A DNA stretch of 64,000 nucleotides from JBFWMG01 sp050251715 (lineage in GTDB: Bacteria; Desulfobacterota; Desulfovibrionia; Desulfovibrionales; Desulfovibrionaceae), in contig JBFWMG010000001.1 of the NCBI GenBank assembly GCA_050251715.1, forward strand, positions 268,772-332,771. Direction: 5' to 3'. The notes below the pieces were generated by a model, which worked only from the letters and a program-made list of their open reading frames with translations, was not told where the DNA came from and did not search any database. Each line of letters begins with the position of its first letter. Position 1 is the stretch's first letter. Shown here one piece after another: positions 49,140 to 57,122 of the stretch. Both the position numbers and the translations under genes were made by a program.

Positions 49140-51725
49140 TCAGTTCGCGTGCGGCAGGTAGTCGCACTTGCCGTCCAGGAAGCATGCCTTCACCCCTTGC
49201 ACGCTGGCCTCGTCGGTCATGAGCATGTCCATCTGCCGGGTGAACAGCAACAACCGTCCCAATTGTTCCAATCGTTGCGCCACAAGGGCGGGCTCGTATT
49301 TCTGGAAACGGGCCACCACCCGGTCGGCGGTCACGTCCACGGCAAAGTCCAGCGCCTCCAGGATGGCGGCGATGGCGCGCACGCGGCGATTGCGCCGGGT
49401 GCTGTCCGCCGCGCCTCCCTTGAATTCGAAATTCACGTAATTCTTGTTCACGGTCTGGCCGCAGTAGGCGTCCACTATGGAGTAGTGGTAGCCCACGCGC
49501 GAGCTGAAGTTCAGGTATTTGTCCGAGGCCAGGGCGTAGCTGCGGTCGCCGAACCGTTCCCCGCCCTGGGCGGGCGGGTTGAGCATCTGCTGGCTGATGA
49601 CCGAGAACAGGCCGCCCAGATTCACCGGGCGCGGTTCGCGGTGCTGCATGTCCTCGTGCAGCATGCCGTCCAGCAGCGCCCTGAACGGGGCCGACACCAC
49701 CTGTTCCGAACGTATCCGCGTGTCGCGGGGGCGCACGTCCGCCAGGCCGCCGCCCAGGTCGATGATGTGCAGATCCAGCGGGATGGGCGCGTCCAATTTC
49801 AGCGAAATGCGGCCCGTCTCCGACGTGAGATCGTTGATGAGGAACATCTCGGAGTAGGAAAACTCATGCACCAACCGCATGATGTCGTGGAGCGTGCGGC
49901 AGTTTTCGGGCGTGAAGGCGGGCGACTTGGGATCGAGCAGGTTGAGCGGCACCACCAGCTGGGCTAGTGCTTCCAGCGCCTTGTGCACGGGCGTACCCCG
50001 CATGGCGGAACCTTCCTCTTCCTGCTTGGCAAGCAGGGATTCCACCCGGCCCTGATAGACGCGGCGCCCGGTGGCATCCACGGTGACCTCGTCGCCGTCC
50101 TTCAGGATCCGGCGTGCGTCGGGGCAGTTCATCAGCGTGGGCACCCGGAATTCGCGGGTCAGCGAGGCCATGTGGCCGGTCACGCTGCCCACCTCGGTCA
50201 CCACGGCCGCCGCCCGTTGCAGGATGAGCACGAATTTGGGGGAGGAGTGGCGCGCCACGAGCACGCCGCCCTTGGGAAACGCGCCCAGGTCGTCGTCGGG
50301 ATCCATGATGCGCACAGGCCCGCATCCCACGCCGGAACAGGAGGTGTCGCCGCCTTGCAGCAGAACCTGGCAACCGGGAGCCGGGTCGGCGTGCGCCTCG
50401 TGGGCCTGGCCCGCCGACAGATGGAGCGGCCGCGACTGGAGGATGACCAGTTTGCCAGCCTTGTCATAGGCCCATTCCACATCCTGCGGTCCGCCAAAGT
50501 GGTTTTCAAGCGCCAGCACGGCGCGCGCCAGTTCGTCCGCCTGCTCCGGCGTCAGGCAGGGTGCGGCCTGCAACGCGTCCTCCACGGGCTCCTCCGTCAG
50601 GCCGCCGTCCGGCGTGGCGACAAGGCGCACGGGTTTGACGGCGATGTCGCGCCGCAGCGCACGGGGCGGTGTGGCGTGGTCGAACACGTAGTTGTCCGGG
50701 GGAACCACGCCGTCCACGGCATAGGGGCCAAGCCCCCACACGGCGTTGATGAGCACCTCGTCGCATTCGGGCCGCACCGGATGCCGGGAATAGGCGACTC
50801 CGCTGCACACCGACTCCACCATGGTCAGGCAGGCCACGCTCATGGCCACGTCGGCGTCGGCCACGCCCTTGTGCAGCCGGTAGGATATGGCCCTGGGAGT
50901 GAACAGGCTGGCCAGAACCATGCGGTAGTTTTGCAGCAGCCGATCGGGCGGCACGCCGAGCACGCTCAGGTATTGGCCCGCATAGGAAAGGTCACTGTCC
51001 TCGCCTATGGCGCTGCTGCGCAGCGCCACCACGGGCCTGCGTCCGCCCAGCCGTTGGGACAGCGCTTCATAGGCGTCCAGAATGGCGCGCTCCACATCCT
51101 GCGGGATAACCGCGTCGAGAAACAGCCGTTGCACGCCTTCGGAGAGATCGACCAGGGTGGCCGGGTCGTCACACTCGTATTCCATGCGCAGCTTGTTGAT
51201 GGCTGCGAGGAGGTCGTTTTCGCGGATCAGGGCGTCGTAGGCTGCGGTGGAAATGGCAAATCCCTCGGGGGTGGGCAGCCCAGCGCCGTTGCGCACCTCG
51301 CCCAGGTTGGCGCTCTTGCCGCCCACCAGCGAGACCTTGTCGCGGGAGAGGGCGTCGTAGCCGTAGACGTAGTCGCCCCTGGCCTGTTCCTGTCCGGGCT
51401 CCCCCAGCGCCTGGATGCGTTTGGTCAGGCCATCCATCACCCCTTGCAGCGCGGCGTAGCGGCCCCCGGACAACGCGTTCAGGCCCACGACCATGCGGGT
51501 GGCGTGGAACACGGCGCGGGTCGCCCGCGAGGACACGAACGCCATGCCGAACACCGTGCCGCCGTGCAATTGTTCCTGAATCTCGGAGATTATTTTGAGC
51601 AGTTCGGAGTTCGATTCCAGCAGGTCGCGAAAATGGCCGTACTTGGTCTTGAAGACTTCGGCCAGACGTTGCGGTTCCGCCACGGGTGTGCGCTTGCCGC
51701 GCAAGAGGGAAAGGAGGCGACGCAT
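49140..51725 (-). CDS. Dikinase-like phosphotransferase C
   Basis: 861 residues. Helical N-terminus (FRDLLESNSELLKIISEIQEQ, residues 32-52). ATP-grasp with VGGKSANL (134-141), RSSAIGEDSDLSYAGQ (236-251) and DVEWAYDKAGKLVILQSRP (415-433). Phosphohistidine domain with EVGSVTGHMASLTREF, His518. The shared C-terminal domain has HDxxxxxHE (613-621), DLGGG (656-660), RVGYH (743-747), FKGG (768-771) and TRQMDM (829-834), and no PEP/pyruvate barrel. It is convergent with the receiver-kinase genes and lies downstream of the sigma-54 activator gene, separated by intergenic element copy 3, from which it is probably expressed. Confidence 0.83.
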   Translation of the reverse strand: MRRLLSLLRGKRTPVAEPQRLAEVFKTKYGHFRDLLESNSELLKIISEIQEQLHGGTVFGMAFVSSRATRAVFHATRMVVGLNALSGGRYAALQGVMDGLTKRIQALGEPGQEQARGDYVYGYDALSRDKVSLVGGKSANLGEVRNGAGLPTPEGFAISTAAYDALIRENDLLAAINKLRMEYECDDPATLVDLSEGVQRLFLDAVIPQDVERAILDAYEALSQRLGGRRPVVALRSSAIGEDSDLSYAGQYLSVLGVPPDRLLQNYRMVLASLFTPRAISYRLHKGVADADVAMSVACLTMVESVCSGVAYSRHPVRPECDEVLINAVWGLGPYAVDGVVPPDNYVFDHATPPRALRRDIAVKPVRLVATPDGGLTEEPVEDALQAAPCLTPEQADELARAVLALENHFGGPQDVEWAYDKAGKLVILQSRPLHLSAGQAHEAHADPAPGCQVLLQGGDTSCSGVGCGPVRIMDPDDDLGAFPKGGVLVARHSSPKFVLILQRAAAVVTEVGSVTGHMASLTREFRVPTLMNCPDARRILKDGDEVTVDATGRRVYQGRVESLLAKQEEEGSAMRGTPVHKALEALAQLVVPLNLLDPKSPAFTPENCRTLHDIMRLVHEFSYSEMFLINDLTSETGRISLKLDAPIPLDLHIIDLGGGLADVRPRDTRIRSEQVVSAPFRALLDGMLHEDMQHREPRPVNLGGLFSVISQQMLNPPAQGGERFGDRSYALASDKYLNFSSRVGYHYSIVDAYCGQTVNKNYVNFEFKGGAADSTRRNRRVRAIAAILEALDFAVDVTADRVVARFQKYEPALVAQRLEQLGRLLLFTRQMDMLMTDEASVQGVKACFLDGKCDYLPHAN

Positions 51726-51761
51726 GCTGTTTGCTCCGCGAACCCTGCGGTTCGAAGTTAG

Positions 51762-51862
51762 AGCATCTTAACTTTGAAAAAAGATTAGATGCTGTTATGC
51801 AATTCTATTGCAATAATGCTTTATTATTCCAAATCCTCGCATCGTTTCAATGCTGCAATGCG
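51762..51862 (-). promoter_or_regulatory. Dyad-rich intergenic element, copy 3
   Basis: Read on the minus strand it is similar over about 100 bases to copy 2 and again begins right after a stop codon, here of the sigma-54 activator gene. Dyad III arms are AGCATCT (51762-51768) and AGATGCT (51787-51793). Dyad II is AATAAT/ATTATT (51812-51828). Dyad I is reduced to CGCAT/ATGCG (51838-51862). The dikinase C start codon is 37 bases downstream. Confidence 0.78.
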
Positions 51863-54418
51863 CTAGAGTTTGCCCATGGGTACGTACCTGGTGGCGGGAC
51901 CGCGTCCCGTTTTCTTGAGCACGCCCTTCTTCACCATGTCCTGCAAGTCATACACCGCTGTGCGCGCTGAAACGTCGCTGTGCATCTCCTCGTATTCCTT
52001 GCGGGTTATGGCGCCGTGTCGCCGCAGGTATTCGCAGGCCGCCTGCTGCCGGGGGTTGAGATCCGTGGGAACGGCTGACGGCTTGGCTGGCGGGGCCTGG
52101 ACAGGCTGGCGCTGGGGCTGCTCGGGTTCCGGCCTGGCCGGGCGCGCCATAGGGTCGCGGGGTCTGGCCGGAGGCGCGGCGGACTCGCTGGGCGGGAATG
52201 GGCAGGCATTGGGCGGCACGTCCTTGGCCAGTGATGCCGCGTCGTGTTCCAGGGCGACTTCATGCGCCTGGATGATGGAGCCGGAGGCCGTGATCGCGGA
52301 GCGGATGACGCAGTTTTTCAACTCGCGGATATTGCCCGGCCAGTTGTAGGTGCGCAGTATCTCCAGCGCCCCCCGCGACATGGCCAGGTCGTCGTGGCCG
52401 ATCAGGACGCCGGCCTCCTTGAGGTAATACATGGTCAGGATGAGGATGTTTTCCTTGTGTTCGCGCAAGGGGGGCGTGCAGATGGACATGACGTTGAGAC
52501 GGAAATAGAGATCCTCCCGGAACTCCCGCCGTTCAATCATCTCCTTCAGATCGATGTTTGTGGCCGCTATGACCCGAACATCCACATCCATCTCCTTGTC
52601 GCTGCCCAGTTGCTTGACCATGCGCGTGGCGAGCACACGCAAGAGCGCCTGCTGCACCTTGGGCGAGGCCACCTGGATTTCGTCCAGGAACAGGGTGCCT
52701 CCCTGCGCCTCGAGAAACGCGCCCTTGCGGTCCGTCTTGGCCTCGGTGAACGCGCCCTTGACGTGGCCGAACAGGGTGTCCAGCAGCAGGTTTTCATCCA
52801 GCGCGCCGCAGTTGATGCAGATGAGCGGCTTGCCCGACCGCTTGCTGTAGGCATGGATGTGCTCGGCGGTCAGCTGCTTGCCCGTGCCGGTCTCGCCGAC
52901 AATGAGCACATCCACATCCACTTGCGCGGTTTTCATTATCTCTTCACGCAATCTATCAAATTTCGGGCCAACCCCGATGAGACCGGGCAGCAGGGCGGCG
53001 CTTTCACCGTTGAGATATTCCTCCACGTCGTCCAGGCCCACCCGCTCCTTGAGGGAGACGGATTCGATCTGCTGGTCCTTGAGGCGGATGGTGTCGTCCT
53101 GGTGCCGCATGGTGGACAGCATGCTGTTCACGGCGTCCTGCAGAACACGCAGTTCGTACACATCGGCGGGTTCAGTGGCGAGTTCGGTCTTGCCGCTGGA
53201 GTGCACTTTTTCCACCGCCTGGGCCAGCCGGGCCAAGGGGCGTGTCACGCGGCGGCTGAAGAAATAGAGGCCCACGCAGGCCAGGATGGTGGACGCCAGG
53301 GTGACCATGAACATGACGTCCACCTGCTTGTAGCCCGCCACCACGGTCAACCGGCTCCGATCCACGAACGCCACGCCGGCGAACACGTTTGTGCCGTTGC
53401 CGCCGTCGAACGTGATCGGGGCGTAGGCCATGAATTGCTCCACCATGTCAAAGCTCATGGGGGAGTTCATTTTATTCAGGCTGCCCGATCTTCGTTCGCG
53501 GGTTTCGGCGACCATCTTCCAGAAGCCGCTGTTGTCCGAGGCGGGCCGGAAGGCGCAATCCAGGCCAGGGCGGCCAAGCGTGCCCGATGACGACGAGCGG
53601 GTCAGATAGGAGGACAGGGGCAGGTTGGGCTTGTCCACGTCTTCGGACTGGAAAACGATCCATCCGTCGGTGGTGAACAGGAAGGCGAACCGGAGTTCGG
53701 GGCTGCGTGCGTAGGCCCAGATGGGCGATTTGGACGAATTGTAGAGCGAGAGCAGATTGCGCAACTGGACGGCGTCAATGGCCAGGACAAAGTAGCCCGA
53801 TGCGTCGCCTTGGGGGGACCGCCAGGGCGTGGCCAGCGCAAAGACATGGGTGGACACACGGTTGTTGGCGTTTTGCGGGTCGGGAAAGGGATATTCGACC
53901 GCCTCGAAGGACGAGATCCTGACCGTGCCGGGTTGCATATCCTTGAGGGAATCATAGAGCAGAAATCTGCTGGGGCGCACATCAAGCGTTTCCGCCGGAG
54001 TGAGTTGGATGATGTCTCCGTTCTTGGAAACGAATGTGAAATGCTTCTGGTCTGTTTGCGATATGTAGGTGCACTCCCGGTAGGGCAGGCCGCCAGCTGC
54101 GGCGTTGCGTGTCAGGAAACGCCGGGCCTCCTCCGCATCCGGGCCTGCCTGGGAGAGGAAGAGGATGTCGCTGCGGCACTTGGCCAGGTAGTTTTCCAGG
54201 GCGTGGGCCATGGCCATGTTCTGCACGCGCACGTTCCGTTCCAGGGCGGTGACCAGGAAGTGGTTGGCTATCTTGTGGGTGGTGTAGCCGGTGAACACGA
54301 CCAGGGCAACGAGCGAAGGCACAAGTGCGATGAGAAGTTTGGTGTGCAGCCGCCTCGGGCCCGTTTTGTCGCCGAAAAAGGTACCCAGAAACCGGATGTG
54401 CTGGTCGTAGATCGCCAT
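51863..54418 (-). CDS. Membrane-bound sigma-54 activator with periplasmic cache sensor
   Basis: 851 residues from the ATG at 54418 (AAGGGGAACCAC upstream). Helices at about 27-47 and 368-388 enclose a double-Cache-like sensor; HAMP follows. The AAA+ domain has Walker A GETGTGKQ (508-515), GAFTEA at 555-560 where the sigma-54 contact loop is normally GAFTGA, Walker B GTLFLDE (574-580) and FREDLYFRL. A Pro-rich linker (740-785) leads to a C-terminal winged helix (LNPRQQAACEYLRRHGAITRKEY) instead of the usual Fis helix. It probably senses a periplasmic ligand and activates the RpoN promoters found at 41437 and 54539. Confidence 0.88.
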   Translation of the reverse strand: MAIYDQHIRFLGTFFGDKTGPRRLHTKLLIALVPSLVALVVFTGYTTHKIANHFLVTALERNVRVQNMAMAHALENYLAKCRSDILFLSQAGPDAEEARRFLTRNAAAGGLPYRECTYISQTDQKHFTFVSKNGDIIQLTPAETLDVRPSRFLLYDSLKDMQPGTVRISSFEAVEYPFPDPQNANNRVSTHVFALATPWRSPQGDASGYFVLAIDAVQLRNLLSLYNSSKSPIWAYARSPELRFAFLFTTDGWIVFQSEDVDKPNLPLSSYLTRSSSSGTLGRPGLDCAFRPASDNSGFWKMVAETRERRSGSLNKMNSPMSFDMVEQFMAYAPITFDGGNGTNVFAGVAFVDRSRLTVVAGYKQVDVMFMVTLASTILACVGLYFFSRRVTRPLARLAQAVEKVHSSGKTELATEPADVYELRVLQDAVNSMLSTMRHQDDTIRLKDQQIESVSLKERVGLDDVEEYLNGESAALLPGLIGVGPKFDRLREEIMKTAQVDVDVLIVGETGTGKQLTAEHIHAYSKRSGKPLICINCGALDENLLLDTLFGHVKGAFTEAKTDRKGAFLEAQGGTLFLDEIQVASPKVQQALLRVLATRMVKQLGSDKEMDVDVRVIAATNIDLKEMIERREFREDLYFRLNVMSICTPPLREHKENILILTMYYLKEAGVLIGHDDLAMSRGALEILRTYNWPGNIRELKNCVIRSAITASGSIIQAHEVALEHDAASLAKDVPPNACPFPPSESAAPPARPRDPMARPARPEPEQPQRQPVQAPPAKPSAVPTDLNPRQQAACEYLRRHGAITRKEYEEMHSDVSARTAVYDLQDMVKKGVLKKTGRGPATRYVPMGKL

Positions 54419-54489
54419 GTGGTTCCCCTTCTTGTAGTTGCGGCAAACTAGCATAACCTCGCAAATCGCGCAATAATGATTGTTGGGAT

Positions 54490-54554
54490 ATTAGGTAATA
54501 ATCTAATTTTATATGCATTAATTTTGCGTGATCGTCTGTGGTACGCCCCTTGCT
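54490..54554 (+). promoter_or_regulatory. Sigma-54-type promoter of the uspA operon with upstream dyad
   Basis: TGGTACG-CCCC-TTGCT at 54539-54554 has the invariant GG (54540) and GC (54552) with correct spacing. Predicted start is near 54565, 57 bases before uspA. Upstream are ATTAG-N8-CTAAT (54490-54507), a possible enhancer site, and an AT-rich bend-like tract (TTTTATATGCATTAATTTT). The whole 203-base gap is shared with the divergent sigma-54 activator gene. Confidence 0.75.
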
Positions 54555-54621
54555 CATGCCGGTCATGACGTCGCAAGGCTGCATGAAACAACACATGTAC
54601 ATGAGGCAAGGAGGTGATCCG

Positions 54622-55032
54622 ATGAAACTGCTGGTGGCTCTCGATGATTCCGAATTCGCGTCAAAAGCGTTGCAAGAGGCGCTCGCGCTGGCCAAGGTGA
54701 AAGGCGCCACCGTGACCGCACTGACCGTGGTGCCCCATCTGGGCGCGCTGGAGGACGTTCCCCCCAGTGTTACCGAAAAAATGCATGCCGAGGCGGGGAA
54801 CGTTATCGCCAAGGCCAAGAGCGAGGCCGAGAAGTGCGGGATCCCGCTGGAGTCCGCCGTCAGGCAAGGTATTTCCCCCGCCGAAACCATTCTGGATTTC
54901 GCGGAGGAGTACTCGGTTGACCTTATTGTCGTGGGACATCGGGGCAAGACGGGGCTCGCCAAGTTCCTGATGGGCAGCGTGGCCCAGCAGGTCGTGGCCC
55001 ATTGTCCCTGCTCCGTTCTGGTAGTCAAGTAA
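54622..55032 (+). CDS. Universal stress protein, UspA family
   Basis: 136 residues, one Usp domain. KLLVALDDSEFASKAL opens the fold; GHRGKTGLAKFLMGS is the ATP-binding GxxG-x9-G(S) motif, so it is of the nucleotide-binding subgroup. ATG 54622 has an almost perfect ribosome site, AAGGAGGTGATC. First gene behind the sigma-54-type promoter and co-transcribed with the small membrane protein 19 bases downstream. In this setting it may be a regulator or companion of the permease. Confidence 0.93.
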   Translation: MKLLVALDDSEFASKALQEALALAKVKGATVTALTVVPHLGALEDVPPSVTEKMHAEAGNVIAKAKSEAEKCGIPLESAVRQGISPAETILDFAEEYSVDLIVVGHRGKTGLAKFLMGSVAQQVVAHCPCSVLVVK

Positions 55033-55051
55033 CCACTGTGGAGGAATATTC

Positions 55052-55351
55052 ATGAAAATCAAGATAATGAGACTGTGGAGCATGGTGGCGGCGGCGATAA
55101 TGCTGCTCCCCAGCCTGGCGCTGGCCGCCGGCGGCAAGGCCGCCGACCTGGTCGTGGTGGCCGATACCCGGCGCATTGATTCCGAACTCATGCGCTACTT
55201 TGCCGATGTGTACAACACCAACCCCTGGTTGATGGCGGTGTGGGCCGTTGTGCTCACGGCGGCCTTTGGCTGCATCCTGGGCTTCACCATGGACTTCCTC
55301 ATGGAACGTACGGGCCTGGATCTCAAGTCGCGCAAGATCGTTGAACATTAA
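55052..55351 (+). CDS. Small membrane protein of unknown function
   Basis: 99 residues. A signal peptide (MVAAAIMLLPSLALAA) is followed by a short periplasmic stretch and one membrane helix (WLMAVWAVVLTAAFGCILGF), then a cytoplasmic tail. GTGGAGGAA precedes the ATG. It lies between uspA and the TauE/SafE permease with gaps of 19 and 27 bases, and is probably a subunit or partner of the permease; I do not recognise the family. Confidence 0.8.
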   Translation: MKIKIMRLWSMVAAAIMLLPSLALAAGGKAADLVVVADTRRIDSELMRYFADVYNTNPWLMAVWAVVLTAAFGCILGFTMDFLMERTGLDLKSRKIVEH

Positions 55352-55378
55352 CCCCGACGAGCAAAAAGGAGACCTGCA

Positions 55379-56413
55379 ATGGATTGGTTATACATGTTCA
55401 TGCCCGTCGCGGGCGTAAAAATCCTCTGGCCCGGCCTGGTGCTCATCGGCTTCTCGGTCGGCGTCATCGGCGGCTTCTTCGGCATGGGCGGTGCCTGGAT
55501 GGTGACTCCTGGTCTGAACATCCTCGGCTTCCCCATGGCGTTCGCCATTGGTACGGACATTGCCCACATCGCGGGCAAGTCCATGATCTCCACCATCCGC
55601 CACTCCAAGTTCGGCAACGTGGACTACAAACTGGGCATAGTCATGCTGGCCGGCACAATGGTCGGCATTGAAATCGGCGCCCAGATCGTCATGCAGCTCG
55701 AACGGCTGGGCGTTGTCGGGTCGGTCGTGCGCTGGGTGTACGTGGTCTTCCTGGCCCTCATCTCCTGGATGGTCTTCTATGATTACTACAAGGCCGTGCA
55801 GAAGAAGAAGAAGGGCGACGTGGGCGAACACGGCGCCGAAGGCATCACCTGGTACAAGACCCTGCACAAGATCAAGATTCCGCCCATGATCCACTTCCAT
55901 GCCTCGGGCTTCACCTGCTCGGCCTGGTTGCCCATCATGATCAGCACCCTCACCGGCGTTCTGGCGGGCTTCCTGGGCATCGGCGGCGGCCTGCTGCGCA
56001 TGCCCGCCCTGGTGTACCTCATCGGCTGTCCGACCCACGTGGCCGTGGGCACCGACCTCTTCGAAGTCATGATCTCCGGCCTGTACGGCGCGTTCACCTA
56101 CACGCTCAAGGGCCGCATCGAGCTGGTCGCCGTGTTCGTGATGCTGACCGGCGCCGCCATCGGCGCGCAGATAGGCACCGTGGCCACCAAGTACGCCAAG
56201 GGCTACGGCATCCGCATCGCCTTTGGCATCGCGGTGCTGTGCTGCATGATCTCCATCATCCTGAAGCAGTTCAAGTACAACATCCCGGCCGCCGTGCTCA
56301 TCCTCTCCACCATCGGCCTGATCTGTCTGTGGATCATGAAGATCATGTTCGCGGGCGCCGCCCAGGAACTGCGTGAGAAGAAGGCCAGGGAAGCAACCGC
56401 GGGCAAGGCATAA
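55379..56413 (+). CDS. TauE/SafE-family permease
   Basis: 344 residues. Two repeats with the family Gly-rich helices GVIGGFFGMGGAWMVTPGLN and AGFLGIGGGLLRMPALV, eight or so membrane segments, and a charged cytoplasmic loop (KAVQKKKKGDVGEHG) between halves. AAAAAGGAG precedes ATG 55379. The family carries sulfite, sulfonates or similar anions. This copy differs in length and N-terminus from the one at 20344 and is under a sigma-54-type promoter, so the two systems are probably for different substrates. Confidence 0.9.
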   Translation: MDWLYMFMPVAGVKILWPGLVLIGFSVGVIGGFFGMGGAWMVTPGLNILGFPMAFAIGTDIAHIAGKSMISTIRHSKFGNVDYKLGIVMLAGTMVGIEIGAQIVMQLERLGVVGSVVRWVYVVFLALISWMVFYDYYKAVQKKKKGDVGEHGAEGITWYKTLHKIKIPPMIHFHASGFTCSAWLPIMISTLTGVLAGFLGIGGGLLRMPALVYLIGCPTHVAVGTDLFEVMISGLYGAFTYTLKGRIELVAVFVMLTGAAIGAQIGTVATKYAKGYGIRIAFGIAVLCCMISIILKQFKYNIPAAVLILSTIGLICLWIMKIMFAGAAQELREKKAREATAGKA

Positions 56414-56439
56414 TACAGCACCACGAGGAGTATGAAACC

Positions 56440-56775
56440 ATGAAGACAGTGAAAAGAATCCTGACGACGCTGATCCTGATGGCGCTGCTGTTGCCTGCGG
56501 CGGCCATGGCGGCCGAAGTGGCGCAGGGCGTGTGCAAGGAATTCGACACCGCCAAACACCTCATCACCATTGAGGAATACGACACCAACTTCAGCGCCGA
56601 GAACAAGTACGGAGCGCCGACCGGGATCGTCTCCCAGTTCGATGTCTCCACGGCCAAGGTGGGCATCGAGCCCAAGCCCGGCGATATCCTGCGGCTGTCC
56701 TACAAGGTCGAGGGCAACGTGAAGACCGCCTACAAGGTCATGAACGTGAGCAAACAGGATTTGATGAAGAAGTAG
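56440..56775 (+). CDS. Small periplasmic protein of unknown function
   Basis: 111 residues with a clear signal peptide (ILTTLILMALLLPAAAMAA). The mature 85 residues look like one small beta barrel (AQGVCKEFDTAKHLITIEEYD, GDILRLSYKVEGNVKTAYKV), reminiscent of small OB-type periplasmic proteins. It has one Cys. It is 26 bases after the permease gene with a CGAGGAGT ribosome site, so same operon; a ligand-binding or permease-associated role is only inferred. Confidence 0.8.
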   Translation: MKTVKRILTTLILMALLLPAAAMAAEVAQGVCKEFDTAKHLITIEEYDTNFSAENKYGAPTGIVSQFDVSTAKVGIEPKPGDILRLSYKVEGNVKTAYKVMNVSKQDLMKK

Positions 56776-56801
56776 TTTTTCCTACCCTACACCCCGCAAA
56801 C

Positions 56802-56840
56802 GCCTCCGGGGAGTCCGCCGCAAGTCGGCTCCCCGGAGGC
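56802..56840 (+). promoter_or_regulatory. Strong intercistronic hairpin
   Basis: Perfect 12-bp arms GCCTCCGGGGAG (56802-56813) and CTCCCCGGAGGC (56829-56840) around a 15-base loop, with no T-run. It lies between the periplasmic protein and the next small gene. It may stabilise the upstream message, partly terminate, or set different levels of the two halves of the operon. Confidence 0.6.
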
Positions 56841-56873
56841 ACCTCGGGAAACCGTTGCAGGAGACGGAGTACA

Positions 56874-57122
56874 ATGAGCAAGCAACCCCTGAATATATCG
56901 CAGAAGCTGGTGGTCGTCGTCATGGATCTGCTCCTGCTGGTGGAGCTGACCGTGGCCATGTACATGGGCAGCCTTTCCCATGATTCCATGACCATCTTTT
57001 TCCTGAAGACGTATGTCCCGGCCATGCTGGTCACCCTGGTGACGTGCTGGTACCTCATCCGCAAGCTGGCCGACCCGGAAGCCGCCGCAAGCGGGCCGGA
57101 ACAGGAAGGAGCCCCGCAATGA
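56874..57122 (+). CDS. Small two-helix membrane protein
   Basis: 82 residues. Two membrane helices (LVVVVMDLLLLVELTVAMYM and FLKTYVPAMLVTLVTCWYLI) and an acidic tail (PEAAASGPEQEGAPQ). GCAGGAGACGGAG precedes the ATG. It follows the intercistronic hairpin and overlaps the next tiny gene by four bases (ATGA). Unknown function; position suggests a membrane partner of the permease system. Confidence 0.78.
   Translation: MSKQPLNISQKLVVVVMDLLLLVELTVAMYMGSLSHDSMTIFFLKTYVPAMLVTLVTCWYLIRKLADPEAAASGPEQEGAPQ

Noticed and set aside
13420..51725. Annotation of the three ATP-grasp proteins as PEP synthase or pyruvate phosphate dikinase
   Set aside because: The PEP/pyruvate-binding barrel with its catalytic Cys is absent in all three; the C-terminus is a different shared domain.
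51762..51862. Sigma-54 promoter within intergenic element copy 3 (TTGGAATAATAAAGC on the minus strand)
   Set aside because: GG and GC are nine bases apart instead of ten and the flanking consensus is poor.
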